DNA from: Acanthococcus lagerstroemiae
Taxonomy: Eukaryota > Arthropoda > Insecta > Hemiptera > Eriococcidae
Assembly: GCA_031841125.1 (NCBI GenBank)
Contig: CM063106.1
Location: forward strand, 67,320,101 to 67,384,100
Reading direction: 5' to 3'
Length of the DNA: 64,000 nt
Positions 48,935 through 59,837 of the stretch are shown piece after piece. The notes beneath the pieces are model-generated. The model was given only the letters and a program-made list of their open reading frames with translations. It did not search any database and was not told the DNA's origin. Made by a program: the position numbers and the translations under genes. Position 1 is the stretch's first letter; every line of letters starts with the position of its first letter.

Positions 48935-49252
48935 CTTAGAAAATTGTAAGCTATACCCCCGTTCCCTTCATGTAACTGCGTCTTCCAGCTTCATAGTGCT
49001 AGAGCTTGTTCATCGTAGGTACTTCACTGACGTGAGACCGAGAATACTGATGCCCCACCGTTTTCTTTCTGCTTCGACATTTTGCAATTTTCCAGCCTGA
49101 AAGAGACTACGGATATTCCAAGTTGCTATTTGTACTTTTCTGTTGTTAACGTTGGTTTTTGTTTGACTTGGAATTGATGCAGCACCCACCCGGAAATCCG
49201 ATTGTGGGACTATTTTACTTTCGGATATTGATTTTGCGGCCTTTTCTACCAT
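48935..49252 (-). pseudogene. LINE endonuclease N-terminal fragment
   Basis: On the minus strand it reads NNRKVQIATWNIRSLFQAGK, then LQNVEAERKRWGISILGLTS with VKY. The 'I(A/G)TWN(I/V)RS' start and 'ILGL-E-(K/R)' are the first blocks of LINE endonucleases. It decays after about 50 further residues. Confidence 0.75.
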
Positions 49253-49383
49253 GTTGATTGTTGGGATAATACTTCAGTGGTTTCCCGTTGCCTTCTGAAG
49301 GATGTTCTGTCAGGGTTTACTCCCTTAGTCGAATAGTCCAGTTTTGAGGCGTTGGAGGCTCGCCTACTCATTCAGCACAGGAC

Positions 49384-49625
49384 ATGCGTGTGCTCAGCTG
49401 GGATGCATTACCAAAGACATCCAGGGGTATGTTATTACTGTTAGAGGAAATGGTTGAGGGAAAGAACTGGAAAGGAGGTCAAAGAATAAGCTACAAAGAG
49501 CAGATAATAAAGGATACAAAGTGTAAATCCTTCTCAGAAACGAGAAAATTAGCACAGGAACGAGAAAAGTGGAGAGACGCAACCTACTAGTCGAGAGACT
49601 AAGGAAAACATCATCATCATCATAT
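49384..49625 (+). pseudogene. LINE C-terminal fragment with CAT-repeat tail
   Basis: The frame includes EEMVEGKNWKGGQRISYKEQ and LAQEREKWRDATY followed by a stop, then ATCATCATCATCAT. The 'A-(D/E)RE-WR' end and a short microsatellite tail are typical of a LINE 3' end. Confidence 0.6.
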
Positions 49626-49629
49626 CGCC

Positions 49630-51180
49630 TTGTCTCCTGATATGCCAGGCCACTGGTTAACGAAGTTTTCGATGGAATCTGTTTTGTACCTGTTCGAAGA
49701 AATTCGACGAGCGTATGACAGTATGACACAAGTATTTGTAGTTAACCTTTCTTGTATATCCAGTGGTAGTACAGCATGCTGGTTCCTTGAAGATTCGCTG
49801 ACACTCGATTTAGTTTCCGAGGTGTACACGACGATACGAAATCTTATCCGAAATCACCAATCGGTACCATCACTCACCAACAGCTGTAGGTACCCGTCTT
49901 TACATGCACAAAACATGTCGACGAAAATACCGACCACCGAAATGCCGCATAAATTACGCATTCTAAACGTCTCCGGTAATTTACGATCGAATTCAATCAT
50001 CCTAGCCGATTAAAACAATCGATATTAATCGAGTCCAGTTACCTACGTGCTCTGGTGGTATAAAAAAAATCTACGATGATAAACGGTAAATCGTTCATCA
50101 CGAGTGAAAAAAAAAAAAAATGTAACTGCCACTGCGTATCGGAAATACTGAACCGTGATACGTTCGGATGCTCGTAGCAGACAAATTCGAACGATAGCAT
50201 CGCGTAAGTATTCGAAAAAAAAAAGAACATGTCCAGATCGTATTGATAGATTTTTCCATTTTTCCGAGCTAATTCGTCGTGACGCGAAAGGGCGAAGCTT
50301 TCTCTACGATTGTACTGTAAAAACCGATTACTAGACGATACTTCCCACATATTGAATTACCCGACGCGGTTTTCGAACTCTTTCATCATTTTCAGTTGAC
50401 AGTTTTTGAGGCCGCATTTACGATTGTACGAAACAATAAAAGCATAATATACTGTAAACCGGATTCGTTGGTCAAATTAGCCGCTCTTGTCTAATTTTAC
50501 ACATCGCGCGGAAAAAAATTTGGAGTTGGTGAATTTGTTATGGATGGGTTCGGAAATGAGGAAGGAGATTTTAGGTGTACACAACTGGATTCATCTAAAC
50601 GTCGTGTTTACTCGATATTCGGGTTCTGTAGATGGTAGAAAGGGGATGAACCGTCCGAGAATACATACAAGTCGCGACCACGAAAAGGATTCCTCTGCAG
50701 ACGTGTACAGTACACCGAATCTGGGTTTTAATTATTCTCGGTTGAGTTTGTTAAGAAAAAGTCTGGTGAAAAACTGAGCTCGATGAGCAGCGTAATCAGA
50801 AAGTTGATGTGAGAAAGGATGATAGATTGAAATGTTATGCGAATCATAGGGGAAGAATGGGGTAGAGTAAACAGCGCCCATTTTACTGTACGGGCTCGAC
50901 TGGGCTGCAGCGCAGAGCGGCAAAGTTTTGGGGTGGCAAGAATTGTGGCCCAAAAATTAGTTACCTCAATTTTTTAGCAGGTGGGGCGAGGGGATGCAAA
51001 ATGTAGAGCAAAATTCACCTTCCGACGTATGGTACCTTTTCACCGAATGTCTCACATTTGCCGTACTAGTAACGTTACAAAAGAAAAGTCTGCTGAAAAA
51101 TTGCTGACACGTTATCGTATGTTGTGAATGTTAGTTATGAGTTATTGAATGTTATTGACAGCATTCCCTTAAATCAACTT
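49630..51180. other. Unassigned
   Basis: No recognised gene. A moderately GC-balanced piece at 49650-50780 has ORFs of up to 127 codons on the plus strand without motifs. Confidence 0.35.
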
Positions 51181-51190
51181 CCTAAGTAAA

Positions 51191-51460
51191 AGGAGAGCAC
51201 AGGCTTGGAGAAGTTTTTGGGCGTTAAAACAGGTGCGTAAGAGTAAAATAACGCTAAAAACAAAAATAAACATTTGGGAAGGGTGTACGTTACCGGTCTT
51301 CAGGTATGAGGTGCAGACAAGACAACCACCAAAGCGCAGAACATGAAAATGGCGAGAACGCAGATCGCTATAGAAAGGTCGATTCTAAGCACAAAAAAGA
51401 AGGATAGACTTAGAACCACCGGAGTGAGATGGAGAACTGGAGCAAGAGATTGCAATTCTT
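51191..51460 (+). pseudogene. LINE C-terminal fragment, plus strand (copy 1)
   Basis: The frame RRAQAWRSFWALKQVRKSKI, then TKINIWEGCTLPVFRYEVQT, shifts to AQNMKMARTQIAIERSILST and DRLRTTGVRWRTGARD. This is the standard region after the reverse transcriptase of many LINEs (LPVLTYG-(E/Q)TW, Q-A-ERS-L, R-R-T---D). It meets the neighbouring minus-strand LINE tail to tail. The duplicate is at 54942-55208. Confidence 0.75.
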
Positions 51461-52658
51461 CTTCTTCGTTCGCCCGGTTTCGGCTATCGTGATCAGGTAA
51501 CTGAGTCGACCAGGCTCCTCCAGTTGTTTCTGTCCTCGGCTGTCCTAGTACATGATTCCATCGTCTCGCCAGTGATTTTCTGTATTAAACTATGTATCGT
51601 GTGGATGACTTGCCGCACGCCCTGGTCGCTTCTCTTCTTCCCTGCACAGTCAGTTTCTTCAGATTGTCCCTTCTGATTACGTGACCAAAGTAACTGAGAT
51701 TGCATCTCCTGATGACTATGCTGAGTTTGTCTTTCACCCAAGTTCTTCGCGTATAAACGCATTCGTCCTCTTCTTCGTCCACGGGATTCTCAGCATATGT
51801 CTATAGTAGTACATCTCGAAAGCCTCAATTCGCTGTATGTCAGCTTTTTCACTGTCCAGCACTTTGCTGCGTACAAAAGATTGGAAAAATCAAAGAATCG
51901 ATTATTTTCAGCTTGGTGTGTTTTGTGACGTCATGACCTTTCCAGATTCGATTGAGCTTTTCTACTGCTGTTTTTACGATTGCCGCTCTTCTTTTTATTT
52001 CTCCTTCTGAGCCGCCTCTGTTGCAAAAAGCATGGAGCCCAAGTATGTGAAGTTTTTCAGTACTTCTATTCCATCCACCCCTGTGATCCCTGGTTGGTTG
52101 TCATTCGTGCGGTCGGCGATCATAATTTTAGTTTTGGACTTATTTATTCTCCGGACCGCCGCGGCACTACGAGTAGTAACTTCTACTGTCTTCAGTTTCC
52201 CTCAGTTCTTCTATCGTTGTGGCTAACAGAGTGGTGTCGTCGGCATATTTGAGGTCAGATATTCGTTTCCCTCGTAGCGATACTCCTCCTTCCCATCCAT
52301 CCAGGACTTCTCTCATAACCCACTCTCCATAGGCGTTGAAAAGGATGGGGCTAAGTATGCAACCCTGTCGTACTCCTTTGGGGGGATTGAAGTGCTGCGT
52401 GAGTTCTCCTTTTACTCTCACATGAACAGAGTTGTCTTCGTATAGGCTTTTAAGCAGAACAATCAGGTGCTTTGGTATTCCTAGTTTTTCTAAACAACTC
52501 CAGAGTATCCGCCAGTTGACATTATCGATCGGCTTTTCGTAGTCGATGAAGCATAAATACACTGGCTTGTTGAACTCCCGAGCTTCTTCTATCACCTGGC
52601 GAATATTGAGAATTTGCTCTCTCGTGCCACTGCCAGGGACAAAACCAGCAAGATTCAC
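51461..52658 (-). pseudogene. RTE-like LINE reverse transcriptase, minus strand, copy 1
   Basis: On the minus strand the order is GFVPGSGTREQILNIRQVIE, VYLCFIDYEKPIDNVNWRIL, GVRQGCILSPILFNAYGEWV, LKYADDTTLLATTIEELRET (the YADD catalytic block), then in other frames NDNQPGI, YFGHVIRRDNLKKLTVQGRR and NWRSLVDSVT. It is 5'-truncated before GFVPG and has several frameshifts. The catalytic aspartates are present; 'PIDNVNW' has lost the usual F of the FD motif. The tail ends GAACGAAGAAGAAG. Confidence 0.9.
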
Positions 52659-52663
52659 ATACT

Positions 52664-53013
52664 GCAGATGACTGGTGGCAGTCTGAAGAGGAAAGGGATG
52701 GAGACATCGAAATTAGAGAAATCACCCTAATATTCCAAGAAATTAGTGCTATATACCAAGAATGTGAGGGAGAGGCGCAAACAGTTACGGGTGATAGAAA
52801 AAACGGGCAATTTTACACGACCATAGCCATGAAGCTCCTTGATTTTTGTAATCTTATACCCCTTATGGTCAGGAATAATGAACCCAATTTTTGGATTTGG
52901 CAACCGAACCGAATCATCAGCATCATCGGAATCATTATTCAAGAACTTAAATCTGACATTTTCCACGGCGAACACCTCGGTGAACACAAGTTACACAAAC
53001 AGTACGCAAATTT
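52664..53013 (+). other. Unknown open segment in the duplication
   Basis: The plus strand is open for about 117 codons, including REITLIFQEISAIYQECEGE and NNEPNFWIWQPNRIISIIGI. The minus strand is open as well (MFTEVFAVENVRFKFLNNDS, then NPKIGFIIPDHKGY). In copy 2 small deletions break the plus frame while the minus frame extends to 109 codons. I recognise neither product. It may be captured host sequence or transposon DNA. Confidence 0.35.
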
Positions 53014-53029
53014 CCCTATTGACAAAGAC

Positions 53030-53700
53030 GATGCGATTTTGAAAAAAAAACACACTGCGACATCGCAGCTGCTACCGTGGGAAAAAAATCGCATCGCGAT
53101 TGAGGCATCACAGGTGGCAGTGCGAGTCGCAGTGCTTTAGTGGCTTCGTCAGTTGCATGCTACTTTAACAGAAAGTGGCATGCGATTACGCCTACGGCTG
53201 TCGTAGCCGCAGAGGCATGCGTCAGTAGCTACGACAGGCGCATTGAAAATCGCATCGTGAATCGCATTGTGAATCGCCTTTGATACCATTATAGTTGAAA
53301 GTCGCATCGAAACTCGCATGCGACTTCGCCTGCCACTGTCGCGTCAAAAGTCGCACCCAATGCGATTTGTGATGCGATTTTCGATGCGACTTTCAGCTAT
53401 AGTGGTATTGGAGGCGATTCACGATGCGATTCACAATGCGATTCTTGATGCGACTGTCATAGCCACTGACGCATGCGTCTGAGGCTACCACAGGCGCAGG
53501 CGTTATCGCATGCGATTTAGGGTACGACTATCGGCCATAGTCGCACCCGGTGCGCCTTTTGATGCGATTTTGGATGAGACTTTTAGCTAGAGTGGCATCG
53601 AATGCGATGCGTTTGCGAATGCAATTTCTGATGCGACAATTACATCGTGAATCGCATTCGATGCGTTTGGGGATGCGATTTTAACTGCTATATTTATAGC
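53030..53700. repeat. GATGCGATT-rich satellite with a large inverted repeat
   Basis: Dozens of GATGCGATT, AATCGCATC and GCATGCG words occur. The arms 53178-53317 and 53374-53513 are reverse complements at roughly 80-85%, around a spacer of about 56 bp. A direct periodicity of about 190 bp is also present: TCGCACCC...GATGCGATTTT followed by AGCTAKAGTGG at 53351 and 53541. It is non-coding. The composition is unlike any other part of the window. Confidence 0.85.
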
Positions 53701-54932
53701 CAAAGTCTGGGAGGCTGCAACTGTGGCCAATATATGGTGTTAGCCAAAGTCGTGCGAGGATTACATTGCATGTAATATAATAAATTATATGAGATTAGTA
53801 TATGGTTGTATTAAAAAATACATTTGTATGCAACAGTTAGGGATATGTCTGCGTTTACACCATGCATGAAAAGCAGTCATATAGTATGACACAACCCCAT
53901 AATTTTGAATTTTGAATGTGATGCCACAGCTCTTAGCCTATCAAAGCCCAAAGGCTTCGATAGTTGACAGGGTTGCCCACAAGGAGAGAGATGTGTTTTG
54001 CATCAATGGAATTATGCTATTAACAGTTTAAATGACTTTTTTTTTGTTTTTTTGTTTCAACAGAGTGGCCACCACTTTTTTCTTAGAACAAAATTCCCTG
54101 ACTTTTCCCTGACTTTTTTTGTAATTTTTCCTGACCTTTTCCCCACTTTTTCCGACTAATTCCACAGAATTTTTATAAGTTATAATAAAATGACCAAACT
54201 GGAAAATAAGTACAAGTACCTACTATAGTGTGTTGTATAGTCAAAGTCAATAACCAAGACAAAAATAAAAACAGTTGTGTTTTTTTTTGTTTTTTTTAAA
54301 GAGATACTTACTGCCTATACGATTCTGTAATTTCTGTACCTACGATATGGAGAAATTTTCGAAAACCAGAAAACGCTAGTCGCTGGCCACTGATTCCTAC
54401 TTAATTTTTGTTGCTGAATTCGAATTCGTTGTCCAAATTTGACTACAATGCTCTGTTGCAGAGACGCAAAAAATTCATTAAAATGGCAGTAAAATTTGTC
54501 GGAAAATACTCCACCTCTATTTCAAAGAATTTGAATTTGCCTAAAGAGACTTGAGTCATTTCCACTCGATCTCAGTGTCGAAACTTTTTTCGCAAAATTT
54601 TTCACTAAAAAAAGTCTAATTTACTTGGCTCTAACTATCCTCTAAGATTTAAAGAATATTTAGAAAATTTACGATGCACATTAGTTGAGAACACGGTCAG
54701 CTCCATGTCACACGTTTTGGGACTTTTTAGAATTTTAATTTTTCCCCCTTCATTTTCATGTTTATTTTAAAGAGATATTTACTGCCAATGATGGAGAGCT
54801 TGCGGAGAGGCCTATGCCCAAACTTGGGCTTAGTCGCTGCGTCAGGGAGGGGATACATTTTCCCCCTGATATCAACATCGACTGCGGCTCGTAAATAAAT
54901 AATTATAATTTGTAGATAGTATGGACAAAGAA
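53700..54932. other. Unassigned, with a hAT-like end at 54060
   Basis: CAGAGTGGCCACCACTTTTT followed by repeated CCCTGACTTTT words begins at 54061. It resembles a widespread invertebrate repeat terminus, but the opposite end was not found. T-runs occur at 54050 and 54280. No gene is supported. Confidence 0.4.
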
Positions 54933-56762
54933 CTAAGTAAAAGGAGAGCACAGGCTTGGAGAAGTTTTTGGGCGTTAAAACAGGTGCGTAAGAGTAAAAT
55001 ACCGCTAAAAACAAAAATAAACATTTGGGGAGGGTGTACGTTACCGGTCTTCAGGTATGAGGCGCAGACAAGACAACCACCAAAGCGCAGAACATGAAAA
55101 TGGCGAGAACGCAGATCGCTATAGAAAGGTCGTTTCTAGGCACAAAAAAGAAGGATAGACTTAGAACCACCGGAGTGAGATGGAGAACTGGAGCAAGAGA
55201 TTGCAGATTCTTCTTCTTCGTTCACCCGGTTTCGGCTATCGTGATCAGGTAACTGAGTCGACCAGGCTCCTCCAGTTGTCTCTGTCCTCGGCTGTCCTAG
55301 TACATGATTCCATCGTCTTGCCAGTGATTTTCCGTATTAAACTATGTATCGTATGGATGACTTGCCGCACGCCCTGGTCGCTTCTCTTCTTCCCTGCACA
55401 GTCAGTTTCTTCAGATTGTCCCTTCTGATTACGTGACCAAAGTAACTGAGATTGCATCTCCTGATGACTATGCTGAGTTTGTCTTTCACGCCAAGTTCTT
55501 CGCGTATAAACGCATTCGTCCTCTTCTTCGTCCACGGGATTCTCAGCATATGTTTATAGTAGTACATCTCGAAAGCCTCAATTCGCTGTATGTCAGCTTT
55601 TTCACTGTCCAGCACTTTGCTGCGTACAAAAGATTGGAAAAATCAAAGAATCGATTATTTTCATCTTGGTGTGTTTTGTGACGTCATGACCTTTCCAGAT
55701 TCGATTGAGCTTTTTTACTGCTGTTTTTACGATTGCCGCTCTTCTTTTTATTTCTCCTTCCGAGCCGCCTCTGTTGCAAAGCATGGAGCCCAAGTATGTG
55801 AAGTTTTTCAGTACTTCTATTCCATCCACCCCTGTGATCCCTGGTTGGTTGTCATTCGTGCAGTCGACGATCATAATTTTAGTTTTGGACTTACTTATTC
55901 TCCGGACCGCCGCGGCACTACGAGTAGTAACTTCTACTGTTTTCAGTTTCCCTCAGTTCTTCTATCGTTGTGGCTAGCAGAGTGGTATCGTCGGCATATT
56001 TGAGGTCAGATATTCGTTTCCCTCGTAGTGATACTCCTCCTTCCCATCCATTCAGGGCTTCTCTCATAACCCACTCTCCATAGTCGTTGAAAAGGATGGG
56101 GCTAAGTATGCATCCCTGTCGTACTCCTTTGGGGGGATTGAAATGCGGCGTGAGTTCTCCTTTTACTCTCACATGAACAGAGTTGTCTTCGTATAGGCTT
56201 TTAAGCAGAACAGTCAGGTTCTTTGGTATTCCTAGTTTTTCTAAACAATTCCAGAGTATCCGCCAGCTGACTTTATCGAACGGCTTTTCGTAGTCGATGA
56301 AGCATAAATACACTGGCTTGTTGAACTCCCGAGCTTTTTCTATCACCTGGCGAATATTGAGAATTTGCTCTCTCGTGCCTCTGCCAGGGACAAAACCAGT
56401 AAGATTCACATGCTGCAGATGACTGTTGGCAGTCTGAAGAGGAAAGGGATGAAGACATCGAAATTAGAGAAATCACCATAATATTCCAAGAAATGAGTGC
56501 TATATACCAAGAATGTGAGGGAGAGGCGCAAACAGTTACGGGTGACCGAAAAAACGGGCCATTTTATATGGCCATAGCCAAGAAGCTCCGATTTTTGTAA
56601 TCTTATACCCCTATGGTCAGGAATAATGAACCCAATTTTTGGATTTGGCAACTGAACCGAATCATCAGCATCATCGGAATCATTATTGAAGAACTTAAAT
56701 CTGACATTTTCCACGACGAACACCTCGGTGAACACAAGTTACACAAACAGTACGCAAATTTT
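54933..56762. repeat. 1.83-kb direct duplication, copy 2
   Basis: It has the same content and order as 51182-53013, with base changes scattered through it and a few small indels. The start differs from copy 1 upstream of CTAAGTAAAAGG. The right end abuts a minisatellite at 56763, whereas copy 1 abuts the GATGCG satellite. Confidence 0.92.
55209..56409 (-). pseudogene. RTE-like LINE reverse transcriptase, minus strand, copy 2
   Basis: This is the duplicate of 51461-52658. It keeps GFVPGRGTREQILNIRQVIE and YEKPFDKVSWRILW (FD motif present) and LKYADDTTLLATTIEELRET. The same frameshift after ELRETENSRSYYS is shared, so that break predates the duplication. The downstream blocks RIPWTKKRTNAFIREELGVK and NWRSLVDSVT are present. 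Confidence 0.9.
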
Positions 56763-57355
56763 TGTCTCCATTTCCGGACCTCTATCTCAACTGGGGGGGG
56801 CAGCACCTAACAGTTTACCTATCTTGTGTCGTCTACATAGGGGAAGGGGAGGGTATACAAATTGAGGGAGGTGGATACACAAAATACACGAATTGTACAC
56901 AAAATTTTGCCCCCATCTTCAAACCTTTATCTCACCTTGCGGGGGAGGGGCAGCACCCAACATGTAACATGTAACTCATATTGTATGGTCCATAGAGGGG
57001 TTGGCGGTACACAAATTGGGGTGATCGATACGTAAATCACACAAATCGTACATTAATTTTTGCCCCCATTTCCGGACGTCTATCTCATCTTTGAGGGGGA
57101 GGGGGCAGCACCTAACAGGTTACCTATCTTCTGTCGTCCACAGAGAGGAAGAGCAGGGTACACTAACTGAGGAAGACTTTTGCCGCCATTTCCAGACCTC
57201 CAACTCAACTTGGGGGCTTAGCATTTCCCCAGCCGCCCGAACATTGATCGTTTATAGTGGGGGAGAGAGCGTACACAAATTCTGGGGCCAACGTACACAA
57301 ATTACACAAATCATACACAAATTTTTGCCCCCATTTCTTTCTTCAGGGGGGGGGG
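56763..57355. repeat. GC-rich minisatellite, unit about 165-180 bp
   Basis: About four diverged units share TTTTGCCCCCATTTCCGGAC (variants), TCTATCTCA, a G-run, GGGGCAGCACCTAACA, GTTACCTATCTTSTGTCGTC, and GTACACAAATT. Short ORFs on the plus strand (65-118 codons) are a by-product. It begins where duplication copy 2 ends. Confidence 0.75.
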
Positions 57356-57359
57356 TGAA

Positions 57360-59644
57360 ATTGACCTTGAAAATCGGTAACTTTTCCGCGAGTAACTATA
57401 GGGTAACTGATTGCCCATCTGATTCTGCGTTTGGTCGCTTTGGATAGTATTTATGATCTCCTCTTTCTAATGAGCTATCACACATGTGTGATAAAGTGTT
57501 TACTAGTAATTATTTGGTTGGAGTTTAAGGTGTGGTACCTTATAAAGTTCAAATTTCGGCTCCTGTAAAATTACGATTTTAACGGATTACATGTTCCTTT
57601 ATGGAAGTGATAAGTCACGTATAGAAAAGTTCTAAATTCTCAAAAATCAAAAAATGCTTATTGTTCAGTCACTCTAGAATGATGTGCCGACCCTAAAAAG
57701 TGGTAGATAACTGGTAATTGATACTTGGTAGCCAGTAGCCGGGAACTGTGAAATTGGTAGCTGGAAGTTTTTTGATTTTGGAAGGAAGGCGGAGGCTTTA
57801 TAAATTTGGGGTAGCCGGAAGAGAAGCTTTTCAATCGGCTTCTCATCCCTGCTCTCACTCCCCGGCCAATTAGCCGCTGTATTAAGCCCTTTCTACGGCT
57901 CCATTTTCTGTCAGCTTAAGCGGTACATTTTCTATCTCTCTCCGGAGACCAATGAGCAACTGACTATATTGGTACCTATGTACGTACACAGAGCTGCGTA
58001 CTATACGTATGTGAATATATCTAAATACACGAAACGAAACGAGCAAAAGGTGACCTCAAGGCTAATTAACTGTTGTCAGAATTTAATTGTTTACCCTGCG
58101 AAGGTTACACCGAGATATGTACAAGTATCAGAGTCGATGTCTCATCATCATCATCGTCATCGTGTACTGACAACGCGCGCCGTTTCATAAAAGAATTATT
58201 TTTTTATCAACGGCTCATCGATGGCTGAAAAAAAAAGGTTCCCGATGACGTCATTAATTTGAATCGTCTCCGAACAAAACGAAAAAGCACAATAAAGTGA
58301 TAATTACAGATGGTTATCGAGGATGCAGGAATTTTTCTTTATGTGTAAATTTCGCGTCCACCCACCGGAAAGACTCGAAGCAGAATTTTCACGTCGATTT
58401 TCGTTCATCGAAGTCGATGATGACGCTGTGCTATATTATGTACACTACTGAGTGCTATATTGGTTCCATTAACAACATCATTGACCAGAAAAGTATATAC
58501 TTAACGTGGGATATACTTATCGCTGGTTAGTGCATGTATATACGCGTGTGAAAATTGACAGAGCACGTTTTCCAAATTGACCACACACTAATCGAAAGTA
58601 TTATAATACGTTTTACTCGTCTGAACCTACACATTCGGTTTCGTTTAATCGACCTTCGAGCTTGAGGTTCGATGATGCGACAAGCAGGAAAAAAAAAATT
58701 CTAAAATACTGTGACCGGTTATACCTAAATTTCCATTTCAATTCACGAATCTTCATAACGGGAACTATTATTATAATCGAGGGTAGGGTTCGACCCAAAC
58801 CTTTATTGGTTTACAGTTACACGAAAACCAGGTCGTCGATTCGAAAACCGAAAGTACAGCAAAAAATTGCGTCCAATTTTACCTTGTTTTGTCGCTTTTC
58901 AAAACTAACGGTACTCGAAAGGATTTGATTGATACTATGAACCCATTCGATCAAGAAAGAAGAAAAAAATATAGAAAAACATGTAGAGAAGCAATCGGTA
59001 TTTATAACATGCTAGTTTCGATGTAGAATTTTGGAAAAAGATGCGGAACTAATAAACACAATGCGGAGAAATCGTGAGAATACTTCTTGAGCATTTTATT
59101 GGTCTTTTATTTCGAACGTGGTTCTTTTTAGAAATTTGTTTTTTATAATTGTGCGTTCTATTGTGAGTGGCAGATCTGTTTGGGTCATGGAACCTAATCG
59201 AAACGAATGAGGAAGTGGAAACGTGTGTTGGCCACTAAATGTCATAAAACAGGACGCACAAAGGCGCGTATTTACAGTAAACAAGAGCCAGTGCTCGTCA
59301 CGGATGTCAAGCGAAATCCGAATTTCACCGGTTGGGTTTTTTGCCTTCCGTCTTTCTTCTTTCGTTTCTGATTTTTCTCATTCGACGCGATTGCTTTCTC
59401 TTCCTGGTAACGGAACCTTTGTTAACGCGTACCGGTTCACATTACCGGCATTTTACGGTATTGTGTGAAATGTCCTACTACGGTTCCGGCTGTGCAAAAA
59501 CGGGCTCGTGAAAAAAGCTACCTTTCGAAGTCCCCTGGAAAGATCGTCGAGTGCGGTGAAATTCTCATTCAATTCGAAGCCTTTCTCGAATGAGTATAAA
59601 AATTAACTTGTGGTCAAAATCGCTCGTCCGAAATGCAGAGTCAT
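57360..59644. other. Unassigned; GC-balanced from 57900
   Basis: No gene recognised. The stretch 57900-59640 is repeat-poor with scattered short ORFs. A CATCATCATCATCGTCATCG microsatellite lies at about 58143. Confidence 0.35.
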
Positions 59645-59837
59645 ATGCCGGCTACACACTTATCACATTTCCTATTTCATGTAGCGTTTCAAGGTGTTTC
59701 ACGAAAAAGAAAATGAAATGTGAAACACTCCTCTACACACTTCTCACCATTTTCATGAAATTCGATTTTCTACTATTTCACGAAATCATGGCGAAAAAAC
59801 CCGGGACTATGAAATAGATTTTGTCGTGCTTGATGTA

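Larger units (their letters stand above)
51182..53013. repeat. 1.83-kb direct duplication, copy 1
   Basis: From CTAAGTAAAAGGAGAGCAC to GTACGCAAATTT the sequence repeats at 54933-56762 in the same orientation with only scattered differences (about 96-97% by eye). The unit contains a plus-strand LINE 3' piece, a minus-strand RTE-like LINE and an unknown ORF segment, so it moved as a block after those pieces had been joined. Confidence 0.92.

Noticed and set aside
56763..57355. CRISPR-like or regulatory repeat array
   Set aside because: Units are long, diverged and without unique spacers, in a eukaryotic context; it is a minisatellite.
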